Of a stretch of 64,000 nt of DNA, positions 13,490 through 26,586 are shown one piece after another. The notes under the pieces were generated by a model, which was not told where the DNA came from, did no database searches, and saw only the letters and a program-made list of their open reading frames with translations. How positions within the stretch are numbered: position 1 is the first letter of the stretch; each line of letters opens with the position of its first letter. The stretch lies in the NCBI GenBank assembly GCA_010645155.1, contig JAAGOF010000100.1:150421-214420 (forward strand), written 5' to 3'. The position numbers and the translations under genes are program-made. This DNA comes from Tigriopus japonicus. Its lineage: Eukaryota > Arthropoda > Copepoda > Harpacticoida > Harpacticidae.

Positions 13490-16400
13490 GTGAGTTTGTG
13501 CGCTCAATGCAAAACCAATTTAGTTCAAGTAGTCATTACTTCAAATTGGAATTAATGTTAATGATGGCGGGCAAAACTTGCTTGCTGGAAAGAAAAAAGA
13601 AAGACAGAAAAAAAGAATGAATGAATGAATGTACGTACAGTAGTATGTGTGTTTGAACGCAAAGAGCGGAGGATAGTTGGAACCTTTCGGCAAACTTGTT
13701 TCGAGCAGGCCCTAATTAATTACTTTCCGAAGCTTTTTGTCTTGCTTATTGATTAAACCTGAAATCAATCTAACCGAAAGTCTTCCGGTTCTTCGTGATG
13801 CAGAATGGCATGAATTGAGAAAAAGGCTTGCGTGATTTGGGATATGGCTTTAGCTAGCTTTAGCCAGCTCTTCCTACTTGTAGTCATTTGATATATTATT
13901 AAGGTCGACCGAGCACTGTTGAGGAGCTGGAATTGAAGGGCTCTAACTAATGATGATTATTTCCGTCGACGTTTAGTGGTGTGGTATGCGAATAATGTTA
14001 TGATAATTACGGCTCCCCTGAATGACATATCGAAAGAAGCCGCCTACGCCACCACGTACTTTTGCTTGCGATCTTCATGCACTCAAGAAACGCCCTGGAG
14101 CCACGAAAAGATAAAACTCGCCTTTTCTCCTGACAATTAATCACTCAATGAAGTGCAATGTGCGATACGCCAATGCTTGAGCCTTTTGTCTAATGTCCAT
14201 TCAACTGATTCAACGAGGCAATTGCAGGAACCTTGATTTCACTGGAGGTCCTTTGCCCCTTTCACCATTGGACCAAACCCACCAAATTCATGTCCATTAC
14301 TTAAGAAAGACTCATTTTCATTTATTTGTGGCAGGCGGTCTGGAAGGGATTCCTTCAGCAACCTACAATACTTGAAAAAAGGGGGCGAGAAAATTCTCAA
14401 CTCTTCATTGAGAATGATAATAAAGCAACGCCCTGCGGAATTCCCTTTTTGAAGGCGTACTTCCACTTCTCATAAGGACATAAAGCCCATTCTAATTCAA
14501 CGGCAGTGTACGTAGTACCTATGGCTGGAGGAATTTGTCGTGTTCGTGGTAGTTGCGAATACCTTCGGACCAACGTAATTCCGGAACAAGGAACCGTTTC
14601 CACATCCAGAGCCAAGCACAAAATGACAAGGAGAGCGTTCGTTCCATAATGGTCCTTAATTCATTTCTCAAATGGTTGCTTATGATGCTAATGGGGCCCA
14701 TTACTCATCATCATCATGATGATCATCACAGTGGTGGCAGACCTTTCTTGTGGAGCTCAATTGCTCTAGTTGTTTGTTGAATGGAGGGTCTGTCTACCTA
14801 CCTACCTACTTGCGGATGTACATACGTCCTTTACATACACGTGCATGTACGTACGTACACGCCGCTTGCTTCACAGAGCTTGTCATCATTTGGCGAATGA
14901 AATGAGAATGGTGGGATGGATCAATCAATCTGGAAGTCTGAGGGGTTTCACACTGTCCGCACTCCGGATATTGGCCAATGGCATTCAATTCTGCCACTCT
15001 TTTGATGCCAAATGGTTAGAGTCTAGTAGAATGGTGATGGTGGTGAGGAGGATGTTGACGAGCTGGAGCTCTTTTGGAAGTGTTGAGAGGGCTGATAAAG
15101 AATGCAAATTAAATTGACCAAGGATGATTTGCGAAATGGGACGCGAGGCGCTCAAAAGCCAAGAGGTGGTGTACATGGACAGATTGAATCAGCATGGAGA
15201 AATTGGGTTTCTTGCAAGGCGTCCCACCCGAATGTCCTTCCTCATTATTGTATTGTTGTTGTTGACGTGCCCAAGTTGGAAGTATTGTATTATTGTAAGT
15301 GCTTGTCAGTTTGCACTACGCACACGTCTATCCACACTTGCAACGCTTGGTGTGTGACGTCTTAGACACTCGTTGCCGTCGAAGGTCAATAAAGGTCCAT
15401 GAGAATTGAAAGTGTTGGGTGCCGGCTTTGAAGACAATGTAAATCAAATCCTTGTTGACGATGAGGGCATTGCTGGAAATGATGATGACCTTTAGATTAA
15501 TTGAATTTCAGGTTGATGGCAAACTGACCAGACCATAATAACTTGACCACGGCAAATTCATGTATACGTAATAAATCAGCTTTATTTTAGATTTTGAAAA
15601 TGGTGGCTCTGGATGACAAGTGGGTTGTGTTCAGTATATGTGTTTTTGGTGAATCTTTGGAAGTAACATTGAAGGCATGTTTGTGGTTCATTTATTTCTT
15701 GACGACATGCGATTCAAAACCCTTTTTTTTTGAGGTCCAGGATGAAATATGAAATGTTCCACCAAGTCAGGCAATTTTCGTTAATCAGAACTATAAAGCA
15801 AATAATGGTCAAGTTCACAAGCTGGTGTCTCTAGCTTTGAAGCCAGTTAACGGGATCCACCCCAGCTAATCTGTCTCGTATTGATGATTAGTCTGATCCT
15901 ATTAGGGATTTGGCCATATTTCAACGATCTTCTGGTTGGGATAATGAAAGTGCTCTGTCATCTGGGATCATCAAATCAACTGTACAATTGAAACTGCCAC
16001 AGTGTTTGACATTCATTGACAGTTCATACACGTGGAAACCCTCACACATCTTTCAATACCTGCCCATTACCCAAGCACATCGTGCCATCCGTCCATCCTA
16101 ACTCGGCGACCGAACATCAAAACCTTCAAAGTTCATTAAGGCCCCAAGGAGCTCCCTAATTTGAACCTCGTTCTCCTTGTCCTCTAACTACTCTCCCACC
16201 ACCACAAACACCAACACATCAAAAACACTGTCAACAACAACCACAAACAGCAGCAACAACACCAACGACAACGACACTCGTTAACATTTGCGTAGCATGC
16301 AAGAGGTGATCTTGGTCATGACTTAGCTGTTATGCTTTGCTTTAACAGAGGAGGACCACAAGATCCGTAAGGAAGAGGACATCAATTAAAACAAGCACAA

Positions 16401-17933
16401 TGGGCTTCGTCGGCCGAAGGCGTTCTTCTCCGAGTCAATCAGTGCATTCAAATTAGAGCAAATTAAACTGTTTTTCCTCTTCGTTTCCTTCTTCCGGTTC
16501 GCCATTGAAGTCTGTCTGACACTGTTTTTGCCAGCCAATCACATTCACGTCCATCCTCGCATTTCATCATCGTCATTCAAAGCTGTCTAATCGTTCAATC
16601 AAAGGACACGGTGAAATATTGGTTGTTGGTGTCAATCAAATCACGAGGGCGACAACCACCGCAAGCCATTATAAGCTCAAAGATTCATCTGAGCTTCTTC
16701 CACAAGATCTGCATTTCCTTTTGAAATAGAGGTGGGTTTTTTTCCTCCCAGTCTCGAGCACTGTTCCCTGCTTGTAGCTTATTTCATTTCTCAAAACTTT
16801 GTTTGTTTGCTCGCGAAACAACTCTCGAGGACGTGCGATCAAGGTGGGCGCTCTTCTTCACTTTATGCATGATTTTATCCGGCACGACGTCGACGATTCC
16901 AATGATTGAATCCATTTCAAGGGAGATAGGGCGTTGCGATACGATTGGTCCTTTTTGGAGATGTATCCATCCATCCAGTCGCTCACTTCCGTTGGTTGTT
17001 TCCCGAGTGTTGGCATCGATCATCCCAAATTGGGTTGAAGGAGAGACAACTCGAAGACTTGCACTAAATGGTTGGGGATGCCCAAAAACGGACGGATATT
17101 TTTCTTCCTCTCGATCCTCTTTAGGTTGCACCAAAGCATTTGGAACTGAGATCACTCATGTGTCTGCATGGTAAGAGATTCTCATACACGAGGCCAGAAT
17201 CAGATTCTTCTTCATTATCTATTGTTGGCGTTGGTGTATCCTTGGATCGCGTTTTGCGCCGATTTTGTGCTGCGGTATTGTCTAATTAGTGTTGAATCAT
17301 CGGATCGAAAAATCAATTGTTACTGTATTTGGAAATGAGCAAGCTGCCACATTCCTACCACCTCAAGCAACTAAGCTGGGCATTGAATTAATCGAAGTGA
17401 ACTGTAGGTGTTTTTCTTTTGTTTTGTCCAACGAACCCGGTTGATTCTCCCATCGTTTTTCGTGTGGTCCACACACACATACTGTATTACAAATACATGC
17501 CATGGCGTAGGTTTTTCGCAGCAATGATATAGGACAAAGTGTAAGTGTCTTTAGCCACGCATTCATTCTCTCATGCAAGGCAGCTCCTAATGAGCTCTTT
17601 TGTGTGGACATTAACAGTTGGATTGATCATCATCATCGTAATAGTAATGATAATAATACTGTGGTTTCTTCGCAACGGTCTGCTTCCCATTGAAGGCCTT
17701 CTGGCTAAAGTACCTAAGCTAGGTAGATGTCATTGGAGATGCTTTCAGTATCTACGATGTATGTCAAGTCGAACATCAAAAGTTGGAAAGATCAAACCAA
17801 AGTCATTAGCATCCACGCTCATTGAGCATACCAACTTCGTACACTTACTGTACATCCCGTTTGAATGAACTTGATGATCTCAATGACGAGACAAGAGCGA
17901 ATGAATTCATCAGTGCCTTTTGTTTGCTTACAG
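13490..17933 (+). other. exp intron (4.4 kb)
   Basis: No further exon is seen. It holds short ATG/ATC repeats, a GTACGTACGTAC palindrome run at 14847-14858 and a CAACAAC-rich tract near 16.2 kb. Open frames on both strands at about 16.8-17.2 kb overlap each other and look like chance. Confidence 0.7.
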
Positions 17934-18089
17934 GGGTTCAAATTGAAAATGGACGATGTGGGGAACATCCTGATCAAACGCATCTCCAAGGGGGGTGTTC
18001 GGGTCAAGAACACAAATGAGGAGAGCGCGGTCAGCAACGATATCCTCAAATTGCCGGCGGGACTCCTGGAAAGTGATAAACCATTTAAG
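17934..18089 (+). CDS. exp: exp exon, MH2 domain part 2
   Basis: The exon lies between a ttacag acceptor and an AAG|GTAAGG donor: 52 codons, phase 0 at both ends. It encodes KLKMDDVGNILIKRISKGGV and NDILKLPAGLLESDK. The KMDDxGNILIKR stretch is a hallmark of the Expansion/Rebuff MH2 domain. Confidence 0.93.
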
Positions 18090-19296
18090 GTAAGGCCATC
18101 AGTTCCGCTCGCAAAGATGCAAATACACAACTATTCCTTGGTATCCACTGGAAGGCCCTCAAATTTAGCCCCCAGGATGAACAGACATTTATTGTGCCAA
18201 AGATTATTCAAAGTTTAATGGCATTGCTTTGTCTTGAGATGGATTGAGCGTGTTAGTCAGTTATCGGTTACGCAACACGGCGATTAAAATTGTCTTTGCA
18301 AATATTCGGGAAAAGGTTGATCACCACAACCAGAACGACTCAGGCTCACGTATGTTCATGTTATTACTTTTATTGCTGTACAAAATATCAAAATGGCATG
18401 TGAACTGGCAAACCCCCCATACGAAGGCAACTCAAAATGATCCCATTTGCCATATGGGAGCAAATCACAACAACAAGAGAAAAGAAACATGAAGACGGGA
18501 CCTTTGGATTGTCCTTGGAACTACCAACAAAGACGACGATTGAGTCGATTGCTTACTATGTTACTTGATGCGCGAGGGATTGTTGGGATTGATAATAATA
18601 AGCCATCAACGAGCACATCCTACATTGAAATCTGCTCCGGCCGAACACATCCGACAAGAAATTGTCCCTGATGCGAGCTGATGTCCTACGTTTCGTTTGA
18701 ATGGGGCTGCTCCATAGTCCTCTTCAGATCCTACACCACATGCATGGCCCAACTAATCCGTGTTATATTCCTATGGAATGACCGATGACGTGATGGAGCT
18801 TTCATTATTCAAATGCCAAAGCAATGCCCCGTAGTAGGTGGTGAGGCTAGCAGTAATCATACAGGTTGGTGGGGTACTTCTCCACTTCAAGTGGCTGATA
18901 TTATGTTATCCACTTTGAAACTCGAGCATTTCAAGGTGAAAAAGACGAAGAATATCGGACAGAAGGCGGTGTACTAGGTATTGAACCCCGCTCATAACAA
19001 CGCCCAATTACTAGATTCACTTGAACTTGGACGTAGTCCCCACCATGATATGGCGCCCACCATTTGAATAGATAGAAATCTTGTTGAGAGTGAAGTTGAT
19101 TAGAAGAACCCTGTCCTACATCCCTGATCGAGTGAGCCTTGAGAACTGTCAAAACGCGGAAGACATCAACCAGAATGACCACCTGATCTTTCCAAGATTA
19201 TTGTCCTTTCTCTCCGTTTTACGAACTATTGCATTCAATGCTCTGTTTTCGCAGGACTCAAAATTGAACGCTCTCGATTTATTCGTTTCGTTCCAG
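18090..19296 (+). other. exp intron (1.2 kb)
   Basis: Ordinary intron sequence; no exon, repeat array or RNA gene seen. Confidence 0.75.
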
Positions 19297-19498
19297 GTTT
19301 TCGACATGAAGAAATTCCAACAGAACATGAACAGAGAGCTGAAACGTCCGTACCCTGACCGCCGCAAATTGGAAGCGCAGTGCATCAGTGTGATTTCATT
19401 TGGACACTCAAATGAAGCCGAGATCTTGCACACTCCGATCTGGATACTAATTATCAACATAGTCGCCATCGAAATGCTCAGATCAAAGCTACCGCCTG
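19297..19498 (+). CDS. exp: exp exon, MH2 domain part 3
   Basis: It starts after ttccag with VFDMKKFQQNMNREL. It passes the conserved basic run KRPYPDRRKLE and the hydrophobic core IWILIINIVAIEMLRSKLPP, and ends in phase 1 at CCTG|GTGAGT. The hydrophobic stretch is an MH2 core element rather than a membrane segment; the family is cytoplasmic and associates with the apical membrane. Reading through the donor would extend the frame into clearly non-coding sequence. Confidence 0.93.
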
Positions 19499-20991
19499 GT
19501 GAGTTCATCGTCGTAAATGATCGGATTGCTTTATTTCCCGGTCATTGTCTACAGCACAAACAGAATGGATTTAGAAGATCATAAGTTGGAACATTGTGCG
19601 TAAGCATGGTATGGAAATATGTCGTTGATGAACGATGGGTAGCTGTTACGCCTGCCAAATCGGCGAAGATGAATGAGACACAAAACTCAAAGAGGGATTG
19701 GTTTTCAGTAATATCTACTGAGAGTCACCGACGACGAAGACAAGTCATTGCGATTGTTTTGATAGAGGGGAACGAACCACTCAGTGAGCCTCTAGGCCTG
19801 GGAAATGGAGCCCCAAGGGCACGGGCCAATAATTCAGATGCCCCTAAAGGCTATTACTCTTCATTATTCAAAATCGAGCACTGGCTTTGTTCCACGATTG
19901 CTGAAAAGACAGTTCACAATAATCGCTAAGACAAAAAAAATGCTAGCAACGGCAACAATAAATGAAGACTAGGCAAAAGCGTCATGCGTTTCATGCGATT
20001 CACATTTTCGAAATGATGTTTGAAATCTTTGCTGGAACCAAGTTTTGAGATTTCGTTCACCATCCATGTGGCAATGCAAGCGTCCTCCATTTAATCTTGG
20101 GAAGCATGCAGGTTTGTTGGTCAACACCGGACGCTGATGCATTGGACATGTGTCTCAAAACTTCAGATCTCATTCGTTCACTTGAAACTATGAAAAGAAA
20201 CTAGACCAAAATCGATTTAGAGCAAGTGGTCTGGAGCTTGCGGCTTTCTTTGAAAATTGAAACGAGCTTTGCAGATTAAAGTTGTGGACAGCTAGCAATT
20301 CCTTCCAATTTGCGAGCAAATGGCCTGCTTTAACACCATGTATGGGAAAAGAGGAATGTGGTCTAACATGTCAAATTTGGCTCCTTGTCTGGTGTTCAGT
20401 AACACTTTTTTCGCCTCTTATGGTCCTTGGACCATAAGAGGTGATATCTTGGATTGCGTAAGTTTCTGTTAGCATTAAAAACATTTAACGAATCGGTCGT
20501 GTTTAAGCAACAAGGGAATGCCGTCAATTGCAAGCTTGAGACGTGGCAAATGTCTAATATACCTTCCAACCATCGAATGGTTTATCTTGGTTGTAGCAAT
20601 CAGTTGGCCAAGACTCACATGCAAAGGGCCTCAATTCCGAATGTGGCATTTTATACTCACATACGTAAACCATTGAGTGTTGAGAGGAGACCGTGAAATA
20701 AGAATTTCCATGTGAATTGGCCAAGGTCCTTGAGAGGAAAAATCAATTCCTGTTTTGAGAGTCTTCACTGGGATTGTTATCTTGCTGCTTTTTTGACCGC
20801 CACTTCGCCGGCAGGCTCGCAATGATCTCTTTTGTCCTCTCCTCCGAGCCTTGCAAACTGACAATTTGACCATTCACGATCATTGATCAGACTCTTACAA
20901 TCGGGGAATCAGCTGGCAAGCCAGGAGGGCAACAAAAAAGCCATCGTCAATTTCCTTGGCCATTTGCCTACATATCTACCCGTTCTTTCAG
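19499..20991 (+). other. exp intron (1.5 kb)
   Basis: Holds a near-perfect 28-base palindrome at 20414-20441. No additional exon seen. Confidence 0.75.
20414..20441. repeat. 28-base palindrome (13-bp arms, 2-base loop)
   Basis: CCTCTTATGGTCC (20414-20426) and GGACCATAAGAGG (20429-20441) are perfect complements with TT between them, so cruciform or hairpin formation is possible. It sits inside an exp intron. Function unknown. Confidence 0.85.
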
Positions 20992-21273
20992 CTCCTCGCA
21001 TGCGACCCCGCTCAATGGAACCCCGGTCATTGATGACCATCTCAAGCAACCATGCTGCCACCCGACCATTTGGATCCGGATCCAGTGATGAAGATCCTTA
21101 TTCCGTGGCAGGATCAGGATCCAGCGGATCCAGTGGTGGCAATGGAAATCGCTCACGATCCAGGGACAAGCCGCCCAAATTGCCCCCAAGAGACACTGCC
21201 ATTTACGGACCCAGTTTGTGGGCCAAGCCCGGAGAAGCCATGAAGAACGCCAAGAACATGGACAAACGTGCTG
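20992..21273 (+). CDS. exp: exp exon, Ser/Gly/Pro-rich linker
   Basis: The acceptor is tctttcag and the donor is GCTG|GTAAGT; the junction codon with the previous exon is Ala (G|CT). The 93 codons encode a low-complexity, probably disordered region. It includes a Gly/Ser-rich run (GSGSSGSSGGNGN), a basic RSRSRDK segment and KPPKLPPRD, which fits a class II SH3-ligand pattern (PxxPxR). It ends in a more conserved-looking block, GPSLWAKPGEAMKNAKNMDKR. The disorder and SH3-ligand readings are inferences. Confidence 0.9.
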
Positions 21274-22690
21274 GTAAGTACTTCATGAATCTCGTTGAGG
21301 ATTGCTCAATCAAGGAGCAGTGAGCAGGAACATGCTTATTTAAGAATGCTAGATGGCGGAAATCCGACCCGACCACTTGCTTAGATTCGTTTCTTGTCAT
21401 GTGTTTCGTCCTTTGTGATGTCTTTTGAGGATGAAAGAGGAAGAAGAATTTGCCCTCGTTTAAGAGGTCAAACAAATGTCTTGAAGTGGAAATGCAAACC
21501 TTTTAGCTCTCATGTCGTTAGATCGCATGCCTCAAACTCCAAACACGCACACACTCTACAGTACATGAATTGAACTAGCCTTCATCTTCTCTTGCTCACA
21601 ATTCAGTGCAGACTTTTAGCATTTACCAATCCGGAAATTAGCTATGAAACTCATTTGTGAGGCATGACATTTACGGTGATTGCATATTTCGATGGGTTTC
21701 CAAAGTCTCAGGTCAATTGACCAATGGAGAGTCATTTTCGGAGATGTGGTTGAGGCTCTTGGTTGTTGAATATTTGTTCTTCTATTAGACTCGAGTTCGC
21801 AGCATTTATGTAGAAATGCATACTGCATTATGATGGTCCAATGGCAATCCTCTTCGTCTTTAGCGTTTCATCACAAACCAGCCATTTCACACTTGAATTC
21901 ATGCCATGATGTGCCATTGAATGAGTGAGAAAATCTGCGATGGGCTGCCAATTACGTCTCCAATTCCATAATCACGGGTTCAAATGGCTTGTTATTTGAG
22001 TTTCACCTCGCCAAAACGACATTTGATGTTCTGCAAGCGTCCTGAATTTAAATCTGACCCTTCAAGGACCTTTGAGATGAAGAGGAAAATGCAGATCTAC
22101 AATAAAACTCAAGGAAAGGGATCCTCGAGAACATCTCTTTAAGTTTATTTAGACAATGTAACTACAGATAAAATGTACTTCTTCTTTCTTTGCGAGTGTT
22201 CGTACGTCAGTTGCTTCAAGTTGCCGACAAGATTTCTCTTTCATTTGATCCGACAACATGTTGCAATTTCGCACGTTGCCAAATTGCTGTAAGAAAGTGC
22301 TCAACTAAAAGAATCAAGTTTCCATTTTCACGTGGATAAATGGCGGGTAATGGCAACGGTGGAAATAATCAAGTGCCACGTCGTTCTCTAATTCAGCTTG
22401 GGGTCAGGCTGGTCTCACTGCAACAGCAATTGCATTTGACGGTTGGACCAAAACGGAGGAACGTCTAATGGATCCAAATTGAAGCAGATTTCAACGTCAT
22501 GGTCCACAAGAATGGATTCACTAATTTCTTGGAGCGTTGAGAATGGGCCTTGGGCTTCAAGTGAAATGATGTCTTGGTGAGTTGCCAGAGTCTGGAAGAG
22601 AGAACGGAAATCTGTCGTTTTCCGAGTGAAAAATTGAGCTGAATCTGGCTTGAAACTAACTTCTGACGCAACTCGCTTCTTTCTACACAC

Positions 22691-22715
22691 AGTAGTAGTA
22701 GTAGTAGTAGTAGTA
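22691..22715. repeat. (AGT)n microsatellite
   Basis: Eight tandem AGT units in the large exp intron. Confidence 0.9.
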
Positions 22716-22791
22716 GGTACATGTGTTCGTGTGCGGCACGTGACGCGTGCTACGAGAATATTTGTCGTCCGCGTTTGAAGGATCGAAAAAT

Positions 22792-22829
22792 GGAATGGAT
22801 GGTTGGTTGGTTGGATGGATGGATGGATT
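22792..22829. repeat. Tetranucleotide microsatellite (GGTT)n(GGAT)n
   Basis: Same compound architecture as the array at 3349-3382. Confidence 0.85.
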
Positions 22830-24888
22830 GGTCCTCTCTGTTGTGGACGAAATTTTGGCCAGTCAAGTTTCCCTGCCAACTTTCTACGATCAAGATCACT
22901 TGAGTGAGTGAATGGATAATGAATGAGAAATGACGAATGGTGACGATGGCCAAGTCATGGGAACGAGGGATAATGCTCGGATGAATTATCCGCTGAAACA
23001 GGGTATTGCATACTAACGGTGCGTCACGTTGATGGCTGAACAAGCCAGTTCTTGGCACATGGGCTGATGTCAAGACTTGAAACGAAGAGTAGCTTCATTT
23101 TGAAAGGGGGATGACCGCATTGACCCGGTGCGGAATGCTCTTCACGGGATCACCATTTCAGACATAATGACTACACGTAGTGGCTCCTTGACTTCTTTCT
23201 TACTGACCAAGGGTTTTCATCCAGGTCTGCCGTTTCTCTTTCTGGCCCATAAAGCTCAAATGCAGATTTTTGCCAAGACTTGAGATTTGGAGAGATCATT
23301 TGTCAAGTTCAGACCCCAATTTCTTCATCCGAGCCATGAGAGCCACATCAATCCTTCCCCTCTCAAAGGTGATAGCCATGTCAAATATGGTCAAAGTTCT
23401 TTCAAATTCCTGAGAACTCTGAGCTTTGGCAAAATGATTATGATTATCTTCATGTTTTGGCTCTGTCGCCTGCATAATTGAAATTGAGAAACCTTCACTT
23501 CCTCTCTCGTTCTTCGTATGACATTTGGCTAATTTTTCTCTTCTTCCTTGTTTGCGGTTTTCTGGCTTTTTGGCGGCATGCACCCACCGATGTCAGAGTA
23601 AGTGAAATTAGGCAAGAAAAAAGGAGAGTCAAGGAAGGGTTCATGCTCATTTCCGTTTTTTTCCCCCGTTCATTCCTCCCTCTTTTCGGGGCGGGTGGTT
23701 GAGATTCCACGGGCCAAGACAAATTTTTCGTGCTTGAGATGCATCCATCAAGATTAGAGTGAAGGGGAACATTACCCCCTCTTAACTTGGTGGCAGAAAG
23801 AGCGAGAAGCCGTGCAAGCCAGCAAGCAGGTAAGCCAGCCAGCAGGATCAATTCACCGGTTTTAGTTTTTCAAGCACCGCTACAACGAGGAGCCAGGAGA
23901 AATTCCACAGATGAAAGTTTCCCGCATTTATGGCACTATTCACTCTCATCGCCATCCCCGTAACCCTGCTGAGAGGAGGCAGGGATATAAGGAAGGGGGA
24001 GGTCAATTTTGGAGAGGTCGATGAGCATTTACAAAGACTCAAGATTCGAACAATGAATTAGCGTGGAAAGAGTTGAAGAGATTCCTTTCATTTTCACAAT
24101 TGTCGGATATTTTGGGTCGATTCCTTTGAAGAATGAAATTTCCCTTCGTCTGGAGTCGTCTTTTTTAGGTTTCCAGGGAATTCGAGCCCAAACAGATGGT
24201 AATTAATAGGCAATTATGGCCTCCTTTTTTGGTCTTTGAAGTCTGCCTAAGGCAACAGATCAATTTAATGGTACAATTTCTTACAAGTCTTTGTGGGTGC
24301 GTGGGGCAAGGAAGGGATGGTTATTCACGTCAGAATACTGAAATGTGTTTAATTTCCTTTTTTGTCAGAAGGAGTGATGATCGAGTCTAGTCTCTAAAGC
24401 CAAGATAAGTCGTCGGTCAGGCTTCTGACCATTTTGCTTTTTAAGTGACAACTTTTAGGATCGACTTCGATTCTAAGCCTTTTCCATCTCACTCTGTGCC
24501 AACATTTCAATTAACACAATTGCCAAAAAGAACAAAAAGCAACAACGTGGCAGTTTCAAATGATATGGTCATTATGTAAGAGGCGACGTCATTCTTTGTT
24601 TGAAGAAAGGACGTTGGATTTTTTGCGGACAGTTGGTGGTACGGTGTAAGTCCTCGCCTTAAGTAGCTGCCATTAGATTGTGCATAACAAAAAAGTTCTA
24701 GGGCCTTGATGTTTGGTTGCAAAAGAAATAGAGGTCAATTAGTGGGATCATTGTTGCATGACGAACACCTTTAGACAAAGACACAAACTGTTTGGCCTAG
24801 TCAGTCTCTTAGTGAATGCTACAAAACAGAACAAGAATGCCGCGTCCAATTTCTTGCAATCTTATCGCGAGTTCTTTCTCAAGACGTC

Positions 24889-26586
24889 AATGGGTCGCAT
24901 GTTAACGCACATAAGATCGATTTGTTTTATAGTATACTCAACTCTGGTCTTACTACATAGCTGACCTCAAGTATACTTAACGTGAAACAAACCGATGAGT
25001 ATAGCAATTGTTGTGTACTCACACAATTTGCCCATGCAATTTCAAAGTAGAGGATAGCTTTGCGAGGCCAAAGATAGATTTGATACGCTTTTTTATGCCA
25101 AAACGGGGGCAAGGAGGGTTTCTGTGACAGATATTTCAAAGCCGAGCTGAATTTCATTGGTACAGTATTTGCAATTATTGATAATGATAAAACATAAATG
25201 GTGGACCTAGTTCTTTCCTAGTTTTCAAAATTGCAGACAATTTGTCATTTGTGGCTCAAATACACTAAACATATAGTATGTCATAAGAAAATAGGTCTCG
25301 AGAGGTCCCGAAAAAAAACAAGATGTCCTCGGAGCTTTCAGAATTAAAGGATACAAAAGGCGTAATCCATAGTTCTATTGGTATTGAAATTTCCTCGAAA
25401 ATGTTTTTGAAACAGCAGCATTTATTCTTTCAATGTCTTTTTTCGTTTCCGTGGCGAAAACTTGCATCTTAATTACTCGTTAGGAGAATAACACAAATGA
25501 ACATATTGGAGCATCTTTTGAATTAAAAGTGATAATTGTAGAGAAAATCCGGGACACGATCCAATCCGTTTGGTCGTTCTAGTTATGCTTCCATGAACTC
25601 TTGAGAATGTTTAGACCAAATCCTATTTTCCTTGAAGCGGCTTATCTATCCGATTTTTTGGCATCAATTTCAAATCGAAAAAACAGTAGTGTCTCGAACA
25701 CATGGACTGAAATGACGTTCTTGATAACATGGGAGCGTTGTGGGTTCTTGGGTTGAAGATGGGCAATTTTGGCAGGGCCTTCATGAGCACGGCTTATTAT
25801 TCCCGTTGAAGTTTTTTTTCTTTTATGCTTTTGCGTAGTTGGTTGATCCGTGGACAAGTCCATTGGTAGGTGGGGCCATTGAGTGATGAGGGATGGATTT
25901 GCAAGCGGAGTCGATGTCTCTTATTCTGTCTTGTGTCTCTTATTCACAATTTTCTATTGATTCCATACCCATCCATTGGTTCGTTGTATCCGGGGGTGGT
26001 GGTGTTGAAGGACAGCTCATTCATTTGTCTGATTGACGCACTTTTTGATGTTTCCGAGCACGTTGGAAGATGATCAAATCGTTCCTCTCGTCGTTTTCTT
26101 CAAGAGTTCCCGCTTAAAGTTGAATTGGATTCAGTTAGACTTGAAAATCTTTGAGAAATCGACTTTCAGTTCGATTTTGAACGAGTCCGAATTTGGCACT
26201 TGTATAGTAAATGGGCTTGAAGTTTAACTGTTTAAACTTGTGTTTAACAACACAGGCCCAGTGTTTCCACACAAGCAGTTTTTTTATGGTCAGACAGCTT
26301 TTCTCAACGCAGAATGTAGCAGATATGGGTAACTTAGGCTTATTTCACCCTCGCTGAAATGGGCGCACTGAGGCACAGCCTCTAATCTAAAGAGCGCGAG
26401 TGCAACACAAAGGTGCACTCGTGCCCTTAGAGTATACTTAAAAATATCTCTGCCGGAAGAGTATACTTTTCTTGAGGTTTGTTCAATTATTCCGCATGTT
26501 ACGACCAAACTAGAATTAGAGTATACTCAAGCGCAATTATAGTATACTAAACACCATGAATTAGATGCGTTAACATGCGACCCATT
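24889..26586. mobile_element. Non-autonomous DNA-transposon-like element with 21-bp TIRs
   Basis: Perfect 21-bp terminal inverted repeats face each other at 24889-24909 (starting AATGGGTCGCAT) and 26566-26586 (ending ATGCGACCCATT). Inside, near both ends, lies the 8-base palindrome AGTATACT: 24931 and 24970 on the left; 26431, 26460, 26520 and 26541 on the right. TIRs with subterminal repeats are the layout of hAT-like and related cut-and-paste elements. The 1.7-kb interior has no open frame long enough for a transposase, so the copy would be non-autonomous or decayed. I see no clear target-site duplication next to the TIRs, and the family cannot be named. Confidence 0.7.

Noticed and set aside
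16784..17174. Two overlapping 123-codon frames on opposite strands
   Set aside because: Mutual shadowing on both strands with no homology; intronic position in exp.
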